Shown: positions 13,501 to 23,215 of the stretch, piece by piece
Layout of the letters: each line of letters opens with the position of its first letter
Position numbering within the stretch: position 1 is the first letter of the stretch
Assembly (NCBI RefSeq): GCF_051014445.1
Contig: NC_135137.1
Coordinates: 34,287,501 to 34,351,500 of the forward strand
From: Colletes latitarsis
Taxonomy: Eukaryota > Arthropoda > Insecta > Hymenoptera > Colletidae
Direction of reading: 5' to 3'
Length of the DNA stretch: 64,000 nucleotides
Notes under the pieces: model-generated
What the model saw: only the letters and a program-made list of their open reading frames with translations
What the model was told of the DNA's origin: nothing
Database searches by the model: none
Translations under genes and position numbers: made by a program

Positions 13501-14990
13501 GCTATTCTTTTCATAAACGTCCCGTCGTTTCGAGAAGAAAAAAAAATAATTCCATCCACGGCGGTGTTTATACATTCCCGCGCGACGAGGCAACACGCGA
13601 AACCGTTGTTAAGCTGGCTTACGAGTCAACGACGCGAAAGTATGCTCGAAGTAGACCTCATTTCAACCCTTTCGCTGTCCGTGCACCATACACGGTGCAC
13701 GCCCCAGCTAGATTTTTTTCAACCACCATTTTCCGCGAATTTCAATAAAGATAACAAAAAAATTGCCATCCCTATAGAATACGACGAAGTTCAGTGAAAT
13801 ATTATTCGTACGGAATAAAATAAAATACGTAGCATATACGCGGCGAATATATTTGACTTGAAATATTGTTACTGTAACACAAAGCTAGGAAAATTAAATG
13901 TACACATACTTTGTTTAATTTTTTTGACCGTGCTATTCGTTACGGAAGATAATACATTTCGTTCGAATCACTCGCGCTGGAAAAAGCCGGGCAAAACGTG
14001 CAATTATAAGAATGGATTAATTTTGATCGCGTTTTATAAAGAGGTAATATTTTCCAGCGTCAGTTCGTGCGCTTGGAATCGAAGAATGCAAGATAAAATA
14101 ATTGCAATGGGAACGTTCTCAGTGTTTAATTCATTTTGTCATTCGAAAATAGAATTTACTCGATACTACGCGATCGTGTCGACCATAAAGTGGACAGAAA
14201 AAGAAACGATCCTCGCGGAGAACCCGGAGCTGTCGAAGTGGGCCGCGAAGGATGGCCGCGCGATGGGGTAGTTTCTAATTAATTTCATCCGAGGAGCAGA
14301 ACCGCGCCGTAATTGCCGCGAAACAACGTTCACCCTCGTTGTATTTCTCCGGGGGGGGAGAGAGGAGGAAGGGCAGCTCTTAACTTAACGCCGCGGTATT
14401 TGTCACCGTGCTCCGTGACAAAAGAACAAGCGTTAAGCCCGCGCGCAACCCCCATCCACTTTTAGTTGCGCCGCGTCCCGTCGCGCCCGGTGTACGCGCC
14501 GCCACGGAAGGAAGTGGCCTTTTGTTAAAACTTTTACTTTTATACCGAAGCGACGCGCAAACAAAAAGTCGAGATAAGCAGGAAAAACGAACCCCGAAAG
14601 ATCCGACGATCCCGCGAAGGAGACCGCGCGACACGCTCGTCCTTTTAACTTTCCAGAATTTAAAGCACCGACGTTCGCGTTAACTCTAACCGAAGATAAA
14701 TACTCGTCAGACACTGGGATTGGTCCGTTTCGCCAATTCGCAACCGCGAATCGATAAGATCTACGGCCAACTTGGATCCTTCCCGAATAACGCGACTGAG
14801 GAAAAAAGAATCGAACGATTCTTTTCAACACGTTGACTAGGAGAACTTTTATTGTAGACAATTGTAGAGTATACAATTTAAAATTTGTTTTAGTATTTAG
14901 TTTCGTAACTTTGCTAAAATTTATAAATTCTATTCTTTACTTTAATTTTTATCGCTTCAATTTGAGAATTAATTGTTCTAGTTGCACAGT
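13501..14990. other. No gene recognised
   Basis: 13681-13700 holds a perfect 7-bp inverted repeat (GTGCACC and GGTGCAC, 6-nt loop). 14200-14780 is CpG-rich with overlapping frames of 84-147 codons on opposite strands, none recognisable. 14830-14990 is A+T-rich. Confidence 0.5.
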
Positions 14991-14994
14991 GAAA

Positions 14995-15467
14995 AGTGTT
15001 AAAGAGGGAAACCACTGGATTTTACTACCAAATTCTAAATAAATTTCTTGTGACACGTTCCTCTTGAATCACCCCCTTGTTATTTTTCTAAAAGTATCCA
15101 AACCTATACAACCAGTGGACGATTCCGTCGTTGGCTAAGGGTGAATTGGTTCACATGTTTGCAAGATGCATCGTCACTGAATTACAGTGAAAAGTTTTGT
15201 CACTTATATGTATAAGGGTGGCATGGCAAGTGTTAAAGAGAGAAATCATTGGATTTTACTACCAAATTCTAAATAAATTTCCTCTGACACGTTCCTCTTG
15301 AATCACCCCCTTGTTATTTTCCTAAAAGTATCCAAACCTATACAATACCCGCAAAAATGAATAAATCGAATCAAGAATACAGGAGAAAAATATTCTCAGT
15401 GGATTCTGTCGATGGCTAAGGGTGAATTGGCTCACAGCGACGTTCGCAAGGTGCATCGTCACTGAAT
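14995..15467. repeat. Local tandem duplication, units of about 200 and 240 bp
   Basis: Unit one starts at 14995 and unit two at 15229, a 234-bp offset. Shared blocks are AGTGTTAAAGAG, GGATTTTACTACCAAATTCT, CACGTTCCTCTTGAATCACC, TAAAAGTATCCAAACCTATA, GGCTAAGGGTGAATTGG and TGCATCGTCACTGAATTAC. Unit two carries about 45 extra bases between the CCTATACAA block and the GTGGATTC block (near 15346-15395). Identity in the shared blocks is high, so this duplication appears younger than those at 10.8 and 22.6 kb. Confidence 0.88.
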
Positions 15468-15479
15468 TACGCCGGCGAC

Positions 15480-16346
15480 GCGGATTAAATCCTCTCGCGA
15501 TTAACGTAAGTTGATTTCTTTCTCGTCGATCGTTTTTCTTGCGCAGCTACGCGGACGGCGGAATTCCTTCGTCGAAAAGGAAACTAATCAAGCGCGAGGG
15601 AGTCGCGTACCGCGGAACGAGATAGCCGCCCCGAAGTTCCGCTGCGCGCAGGCCGCAGACGTCGAAAAACAAACGAGTGGTTTTTTTCTGTAGCCACCGC
15701 AGACCAGCACGGGCGGGGTTCGGGCTGGGGGAAAAAAATTCCGTGTATCTGTGTGTGTGTGTGTGTGTACGTCGCACCCACGCGAGACGACGGGGGATGT
15801 TACGGGGTCTCGTGACCCACACATCGACGCTTCCTGACACGACGCGTTTCTGCCGGGATTGCGATTCGCGATACCCCGTTCCCCGTTGCTTCATCAGCCG
15901 CCGATTGTTCGCGCAGAAAAGTTAATTGAACTTTGATTTCGGTCGGTAACTAGAATCTCTGGCCGGGGCCACGAGACCCGCCGATTGATTTGCATTAGGT
16001 TTTATCAACGCGAGTGCGTCCACGTCGCGTCCGCGCTTTCGTCCTTTTATTGGATCGTGACTTTCGCTGTCACGTGCGCGCCTGTTCGTGAGAGGACTCA
16101 TAGACCGAAGATCTACAGCGGGGATTACTTCGGATTTAAGGGTACATTCTAGTCCAACACTTTCGAAAGTCGAGCTGTTTTTATGTTTTCGTCCAGTTTC
16201 TTGCGACCTTAGATCCGTAAAAATGCGTAGTTGGAATTATGATTTGGGAGATGGGTTTATTGCAGGTGGTAATAGTGAGTTTCGAAATTTTATTGAGAGT
16301 AAAATTATCTGGTGAAGATAGTGTTGTGGAAAAATGACACAGACAG
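15480..16346. other. CpG-rich unique block, no gene recognised
   Basis: This block runs from the end of the 15 kb duplication to foldback copy 1. It is strongly CpG-rich up to about 16110. Several open frames overlap on both strands. None has family features, and those crossing 15750-15768 are inflated by the GT run. Confidence 0.5.
15750..15768. repeat. (GT)9 microsatellite
   Basis: An uninterrupted GT dinucleotide run of about 18-19 bases sits in CpG-rich sequence. The run produces the 'THTHTHT'-like and 'VCVCVCV'-like stretches in several overlapping open frames, which is a sign those frames are spurious. Confidence 0.9.
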
Positions 16347-16350
16347 TATA

Positions 16351-17254
16351 CAGGGTGTTCGACCACCCCTGGGAAAAATTTTAATAGGGGATTCTAGGGG
16401 CCAAAATAAGACGAAAATCAAGAATACCAATTTGTTGATGGAGGCTTCGTTAAAAAGTTATTAACGTTTAAAGTTCCGTACGTACTGAATTTCTTTCTCG
16501 AAAATGCGCAAAATTTCGGGGGTATGTCTATTCACCAAAAATGATTGTAATTGACCCCCGCAACCGAAAATAATTTTTTTAGAACGATTTGAAAAATTTT
16601 TTTTTCGCCGAAAAATTTAGGCACCTACCCCCTGTCGATTTTTCTTAAAAATTAGTTTTTCATTTTTAGTAATTTTGTTTGACACTCTACAAAAAAGTTG
16701 TCTAATACTTTTTTGTAGGTACCTATAAGCTCTACTTCAGAAAAAAGTTTCATTGAAATATATTCACAATTGTAGGAGTTATGGCTGTTTGAAAATTGGA
16801 CTATTTTTATGAGGTTTTTCTCATTTTGCGGGATCAAGGACCAACTTTTCGAATATTTTTGCAATTTGTACATATTCTCCATCAAAATACGCGTAGTTTG
16901 CTTTTTTAGACATTAAAATCGTCCAATCCGTTCAGAAGTTATGACGTTTTAAAGATTCACATGAAAATTCAGTGAAACATATCGATGGTATGGTCAGACA
17001 TTATATTTTCGGAAAAGAATTTTTTTCTCGAAAGTGGGTAGGATTTCGAGGGTATGTGTAATGACCAAAAATGATTGTAATTGACCCCCGCAATCGAAAA
17101 TAATTTTTTCAGAATGATTCGAAATTTTTTAATTTAATTGTTAATAACTTTTTAACGAAGCCTCAGTCAAGAAATTGATATTCCTGATTTTCGTTTTATT
17201 TTGGCCTCTAGAATCTCCCATTAAAATTTTTCCCAGGGGTGGCCGAACACCCTG
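16351..17254 (+). mobile_element. Foldback DNA element, copy 1 (904 bp)
   Basis: The element begins CAGGGTGTTCG and ends CGAACACCCTG. It is flanked by TATA on both sides (16347-16350 and 17255-17258), a likely target duplication of TA or TATA. Terminal inverted repeats are about 110-115 bp (about 16351-16465 and 17141-17254) and include CCAAAATAA and GAGGCTTCGTTAAAAAG. Inside are two copies of a subrepeat of about 110 bp (near 16490-16610 and 17020-17130) centred on AATGATTGTAATTGACCCCC. No transposase is encoded, so the element is non-autonomous. The termini suggest a Tc1/mariner-type integrase acting at TA, but that is inference. Copies 2 and 3 lie at 34215 and 44541. Confidence 0.9.
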
Positions 17255-17504
17255 TATAGAAGAAATTAATAGATCTTAACACTACATTTAAGTGGACACA
17301 AAGATACATTCGTAATTTCTAATAAAAATTGTGAAAAGTTTACTCGACTGGATTTTTTTAAAATGCAGTTATCTATAATGAGAACGGATGAACATTTGTT
17401 TCCATTGCACTATACGTTTCTTCAAGTTTCTATCGTTTTAATTTCTTTGGTACAAATGAATACACCATAATTGTCGATAGTTCTAGTGTTAAGAGACAAC
17501 CCAC

Positions 17505-17553
17505 CTGGATATTTGCGATAAATACCTGTAACGGGCAATTTTCTGTGACTTAC
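17505..17553 (-). other. Candidate RS-exon downstream of recursive splice site 1
   Basis: On the minus strand this 49-nt segment starts with GTAAGT at the site-1 junction and ends CCAG before a second donor, GTGGGT (17499-17504). A nearer alternative end, ACAG before GTATTT, would give a 28-nt segment (17526-17553). Two of the three frames are open, and 49 is not a multiple of three. In known recursive splicing such a segment is normally removed because the 5' donor reconstituted at its start wins. If kept, it would be a micro-exon. Calling it an RS-exon is inference from layout only. Confidence 0.4.
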
Positions 17554-17586
17554 CTGAAACAAAAAAAAAGAACAAATCGAGTTAGC
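17548..17586 (-). other. Candidate recursive splice (ratchet) site 1
   Basis: Read on the minus strand, CTAAC (17585-17581) lies 28 nt before a tract of nine T residues, then GTTTCAG, immediately followed by GTAAGT. The CAG|GTAAGT junction is between 17554 and 17553. All parts of a strong 3' splice site and a perfect consensus 5' splice site therefore abut with no exon between them, as in ratchet points of long Drosophila introns such as Ubx. It implies minus-strand transcription through this position. Alternatives are the start of a micro-exon that happens to begin GTAAGT, or chance. Confidence 0.55.
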
Positions 17587-20287
17587 GACGAGGAACAACG
17601 ACATTAGCTTCATTTAAATCAGACATGAGAGATATTTTGACATCAGAAAATTTACTTAACCAAATACAAGGTGTTATAATCGAGAAAAATTTCAAAAAGA
17701 TTGTATTATTGCGTTTAAACAGCGAGTGTGGATTTTAGCGAAGCTTTATACTTCTAAACTCTAAATCTCCACGGATAATGAAATATTGGGAATCAAATCT
17801 GTCGATGTATTATGAAAATTAGGCGAAACCTCTTGTTCCGGGTTTCTTCTCGCGAATCGTCGCTTTGAAGGGCATCGACGAATCAATCAGTCCTCATCGG
17901 ATGAGATAGGAGAACTCAATGAACGAATAGAGAGCACCGGGCGTCACTTAAACCTCGATTTAAATCTCGATAGACGATGTGATTGAAATGCGCGCTGATA
18001 GGGTTTCGCGGCTATTGTCCGTGGTGACAATAAGGCTCGAGCATCGCAGCAGAGATACTACTGTCGATTGTCGACAGTATATTCGTAATTTATCGATATC
18101 TGTGTTAAAAACAGCGTCACCGTGCCAATAAAAAAAAATCGAGGCGATGAAATATAGCGCAGTTTCGATATCGCGGATATCGGACGTACAATATTTTAAA
18201 TAAAATTAATCGAGTACTATTTTGACTTTCAAACAATGCAGACACGCAATTTATTACACAATTATCCTGAGTCTAATTACAGGCTCCACAATTTATCTCT
18301 TATATTTTATTATTTATCGAATAAAGAACTACCTTGACGTTTCACAAAACTGTATCAGTCAAAAAGTGGCCGATAACAATAAAATTACCTCAAAATAAGT
18401 ACATGTGACTTGCAGTGAAAATGATAGTCCCATTTGCCAATTTCTTTAAACGACGCAAACGTATCACCCAACAACTTTCCGACAACCTTATCGACAGTTT
18501 CATTGTTCAAAGATTGTTCTCGTTGGCTGCTTCCGCGTGAACCTCTTCGATGCCAAGGCGCAATAGAAACTTGGAGCCCAGCGTTCTCGTTGGACCCATG
18601 TTTACGCTCACACGCGATGCCAAATACCGGGTGGCGTATACGTATACATCGCGAACGTCGATACGAGCCAGGAATAAAAATTCAGCCGAAAGTTTGTCGC
18701 CCCTCTCGGTCATCGCAACGCGCCTTACCCATAATCGAAAAACTACGAGTTTGGCTGCACTCGCATAATGAGGCGGGAACGTGTAAATATCGCGAATTAC
18801 TTTCTATGCGGTTGGCATTGCTCCACGAGGATCCGATAAATTGTTAGTTCACACCCGTGGAAGTTAAATTAGTCGCGGTGGAATCCGTTCCAGCAACTAG
18901 TCGCCCCGAATTAAAACCGCGAAACTTTCCTCTGCGGAGACAATAGTACTCTATTTTCTATACTAACCTCAGCAATAACGGAGGCTGCGTAAATACTACA
19001 AATTATAAAATTTGTCGAGAGAAAATATGCACGGGATATTTCCCTGTTGATGGGAAATATTGCAGAGGAAAAATAAGAGAATTTCAGGGTACATTAAATG
19101 GTGCATTAGATTATTATTTGTTTCTGGAATATTTTATTGTGCACTAACCACACTAATTCTGATTGTAATGAGACTATTTTAGCGGAGTATGATCGAACGT
19201 TGCAAGGATAAAATAGAAAGTATTCGGGATGTAGATATCGTTGGATGCTGGTTCGAGATCGACGGAATTATGTAGTGTAATGATGAATTGCCGAGTGTAG
19301 GTTGTATCGTTTTAATTAGACGTCCCGAGAAGTCGTCTCTCGAGATCCGCTGACTAGATATTCCGAGCTAGCCACAATGTGACGAGTGGTTAAAAGGTGG
19401 GACTAATGTAAGCGTACGCCTTAACGAGAATTGATCTCGGGACAAGACAGTAATTATTAATTTGCACGCAGCGGCGTCATCGGTTGGCAGAACCTGATAT
19501 TCACGCGATAATTTCCATCATCGATAATACGACGTTCAATATTATTTTACAAGAACAAGTTTATCCTTTAACATGGAAACTCACAAACTCACACACGACT
19601 TTTAAATCTTACCCCTTTGAATATCCACGAATCATCACGTAATTTCTATTCAAACAGTCACTTTTAACATTCGCCGTTGGAAATCAATCGCTAGACGAGG
19701 GACATTGTTGATCGAGATATTGGTCCCTTTGAGACAAACAGCATTTCTTTCCACACTTTTTCCGCGCCATTAAAAGCATCCAAGGTATTACAGATGGTCA
19801 AGATAATCGAAGCTCTCTTTATAAAGTGTAGCGCGGCGGAAGCGTCGTCTCTCCGCGGAAAAGCATCCGGTGGAACAATGGGGGTAGTCGAGACTGACAA
19901 ATCGTTGTTGGTCGTTGGGAATTTCTCAGTGAAAGCCGCTGATCGGTCTTCCGTGGAACTCTCGTCGTACCCCGCGAAAATCTCGTCCGGTTTCTCGCGC
20001 TCGTTTCGAGGGTGAAACCCGGTGGTCGTTCCTAATGGGTTATTTTCTATAGTAACCGGAGTCGAAAGGGTCCAGCGGCGAAATCGCAAGCGGGAACAGG
20101 CCGTTGCGTTGGCCTGTACAGTTTGCACGCAAACGCGGGCCCTGTTTACCAAACAACCTGTCAAAGCTTTGCCCACCCAATTTTCCACGAGCAGCTAAGC
20201 CAACAATGTAGTGCCACCTAGGTACAGTCTCCCTCCTGCCGTGTCGAATCTCGTTTGTGCTCGTGAGCACGCACGCGAGAAATGAAC

Positions 20288-20308
20288 GAGAGAGAGAGAG
20301 AGAGAGAG
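20288..20308. repeat. (GA)n microsatellite
   Basis: An uninterrupted GA run of 21 bases in unique sequence. On the plus strand it could act as a GAGA-factor-type binding stretch, but nothing else here supports a promoter. Confidence 0.9.
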
Positions 20309-21314
20309 TGTAACTAGTCTACCTTTCTATTCGCCTAGCTACCTGTGCCCCGAATTTTAGGAGCACCCAATGCTCGTTATTACGCCTGCCTTCAACCCTT
20401 CCGGTAATTAATGTACGAGCGTATTCGTGGAAGAGGGTGCGCGGCGACCGAGGGTGAGCCTCGTGTCTTCGGTAAATACAACGCAGAACGCGGCCCTTGG
20501 CTATTTACAATGCACCGCGTGCATTAGAATAAAAAGGGGGTAGTTTTTTTTTCTGCGACAGACGTTCCTCGAACGTTAATCGAACGAGTGTCGAAGGAAA
20601 CGGGAATCGACGCTGCGTTCTATCCAGATTAATCGACAATCCTTTTTTGGTCACTTAATTACGACAAAACAAACTTTTCTCCATTAATTATATCTCCCGT
20701 TCTTGTTACCCTTTTTTTGTTCCCGTCCGAGCAAGATTAATTAATTGCGCGCCGCGGCTCTATTATGCTCGCGCGCCCCCTTCTTCCGTGCCTAACACGG
20801 GCATCGGAGTCGGCCCCGAAACGCAGCCCCCTGCAGAAAAACCGGGAGACACACCGTCGGTCGCAAAACATCTCTCAACGAATGACGATACCTCTCTCGC
20901 CAGATATGGATTAAGACTTACTCCATCAGTCTGCCGAACGCTGACAAAAAGGCACGAAATGATGGATGAGCCTCGTCGGTGGACTCCGCGACGACCTACG
21001 AGCCGGAACGAAAAAGCTGCTCGTCTCTTCTCGTATGCGTTCCGCCGAGAAAACTTTTCGGCAAGAAGCTTCCCGAAAAACCCGGAGAACAAATCAGTTA
21101 ATGGACGTGTATGAAATTAACGATTAGTCCGAGCGCGATGTCGGATTGAGACGTTCGCGATGACAGTTTCCGTTCCGCGTGGAATTGCTAACGAAAGGCG
21201 ATTTTATCGCCGAACGTACACGATACAGGCGCCTAACATAACTCAATTTATTATAAAATATTGATATTGTTAGTAGCCACGCACTTGGAACCAGATGCAC
21301 CAAAGTTTTCGGGT
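20309..21314. other. No gene recognised; CpG-rich
   Basis: A CpG-rich block around 20750-21110 carries mirror-image frames on both strands (about 108 codons each). None is recognisable. The sequence becomes A+T-rich from 21220. Confidence 0.5.
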
Positions 21315-21672
21315 TATTTTGATTGGGAAAATTGTTTAAATATCTGCGTATGGGGGTGATTTGTAAAGAGTAATGTAGAGACTCGGGTCTCCAAGTGTCA
21401 CAATGATTCAGTTTGAAAAATATATAAGTAAATAAACGAAAGCCCCGATCGAACAATTTTCGAGACATGTTCATTGGGAAATTCGTTGAATATTTGCGTC
21501 TAGTATGAGGGTGATTTGTAAAGAGTAATATAGAGACTCAGGACTCCAAAAGTCACAGTGTGAAAATTCTTATATCAGTTTAAAAAATTTGTAAGTAAAT
21601 AAACGAAAGCTCCGATCGACCAGTTTTCGATCACTACGCGCGGAAAAACTTAATTGGGAAAGTTGTGAACTG
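21315..21672. repeat. Local tandem duplication, two units plus a stub
   Basis: ATTGGGAA recurs at 21322, 21473 and 21653. Units one and two share GGGTGATTTGTAAAGAGTAA, TAGAGACTC, a CTCCAA-GTCACA segment, AAGTAAATAAACGAAAGC and CCGATCGA. Unit two has a short insertion (offset 151 bp at the start, 166 bp at the AACGAAAGC block). After unit two only the first bases of a third unit remain. Confidence 0.8.
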
Positions 21673-22563
21673 GGAAATCGGTGTTTTGCGCTCGGCAATT
21701 AGGATTTGAAGGAACCAGGACGGTTTCGAAGAACGCAGCGCGCGTTGGAAGAAATGAATCAGAGATCGCCTGGTTAAAGTAAAGACTGGAGGATCGAAAT
21801 GCGTAAAAAGTCGAATTCGCGAGCCAAAAGCCATGGGCGCGGCTGTCAAACGTTCCACCCTGAAACTTCGGTCTCTTTATCTTGTGTTTAGCGGCCCTCA
21901 GCCACCCCCTAGCCGTTTCGAGCTGCTTCGTCCAGTGAAATTCCTGGTATTGTTCGTCCCTTTTGGCACCGTACTCTCTGCCTGGAGCCTTCGTCCTTGC
22001 TCCGGAGGTCCTCGATTATTTCTCTCTCTTCCACGTCCACGGGAAGCTTTGAATTCTCGCTCGGCGGCGCGAGGAAGGGATCGTACACGCGGAAAGCCAG
22101 GCATCCCGGACAGTAGGGAAAGGGAGAAAGATGGAAAACAAGAGAGGGGTATCTCGCGCGAAAGCTTTCTTCAAAGAGTGCTCCATTATCCGCGCCAGGA
22201 AATCCGAGAGAAGTTCGAGCATCCGCCGAGATAATCGAATTCTTACTTCTCGGCCGCCCTTTATCTACCGGCGGGGCGTCCCTTCCACCCTCCCCCGCCG
22301 CCCATTCGATCCCTTCCCCGCCCGCATACATATTTATCCGCGCTCGTAATGCTTCCTTCGCGCCCGTAGGCTTATATTCTTTCGCGTTCCCTCCATATTG
22401 CACTTATAGAGCTCTGTACCGCGACGCAAAGTACCTCCCATACGTCCCACGACCCAATAGACGCGGACCAAATTTTATTCGCGAATAAAAAATCAAAATT
22501 GTAAATTCATCCGACCATTAACTTCCGTTTACGAGAATTTATTTTGCGTGGAGTAATGTAAAT
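21673..22563. other. CpG-rich block, no gene recognised
   Basis: 21830-22440 is one of the most C+G-rich stretches of the window, with overlapping frames of up to 164 codons on the minus strand and 133 on the plus strand. Neither resembles a known protein. It could be a regulatory CpG-dense segment, but I cannot support a promoter call. Confidence 0.45.
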
Positions 22564-23215
22564 GTTTAAATTGACCCTTAAATTTTCAATTTGGATGTCC
22601 TAATGTTTTGGAAAAGTCTATCTTACAATACACGATTAATTTATCATTTGAGATAAACGCGAATGAACTAGAGAAAAAGAATTAATTCTAATAACTATGT
22701 CAAAAATTAAATTGAAATACCTTTGGAAAGATAATCTGTAACGTGTCTGCGAAGATTGTGCTGAGGTGTGGAAATGTGTGGGAAGTGAGACGTTAATAAA
22801 ATCCTCTTGTGAGGTGAGTGCTCGACGTTGTTACCTGAACCTCTCGACCTCGAACGACGATCCACTTTAAAACAACATAAACGTATAAATTGAGCCTTAA
22901 GTTTCCAATGTAGATGTCTTAATGTCACGGAAAAATAACTTGACAAATCCATCTTACAATATATTATAACAAAATTAAAAGACACAGAATTATTACTGAA
23001 TAAATTGAGATAAACACGAATGAAATAAACAGTGTTTCCAGTCCATTTAAAACGATTAATTCTAATAACTATGTTAAGAATTAAATGTAAATACCGTTAG
23101 GAAGATAATCTGCAACGTGTATGCGAAAATTGTTGCAATATTTGAAGATATGAAATAAGTAAGATGTTAAATAAAATCCTCTTGAGAGTCGAACGAACTA
23201 CGTTGTTATTCTCGC
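22564..23215. repeat. Local duplication, units of about 275 and 335 bp
   Basis: Unit one (22564-22835) and unit two (22883-23215) are offset by 319 bp at their starts and about 375 bp near their ends, because unit two has insertions. Shared landmarks are AAATTGA-CCTTAA, ATGTC-TAATGT, CATCTTACAATA or CTATCTTACAATA, GAGATAAACRCGAATGAA, ATTAATTCTAATAACTATGT, AAGATAATCTG-AACGTGT and AATAAAATCCTCTTG. Divergence is moderate. No coding frame is shared. Confidence 0.85.

Larger units (their letters stand above)
17255..20287. other. No gene recognised apart from splice-site signal
   Basis: 17600-18430 is A+T-rich, with a perfect 9-bp inverted repeat at 18059-18079 (TACTGTCGA and TCGACAGTA, 3-nt loop). 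18430-18850 and 19680-20260 are CpG-richer. The 165-codon minus-strand frame at 19691-20188 reads in part like a soluble protein (E, D, S, T and P-rich centre). An antisense frame over the same bases reads equally well, and I see no family match, so it is not called. Confidence 0.45.

Noticed and set aside
19691..20188. 165-codon minus-strand open frame with an acidic, Ser/Thr-rich centre
   Set aside because: An antisense frame over the same bases reads equally protein-like, no family match was found, and there is no convincing splice or polyadenylation context.
21909..22403. 164-codon minus-strand frame in the most CpG-rich block
   Set aside because: Overlapped by frames on both strands. 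No domain.
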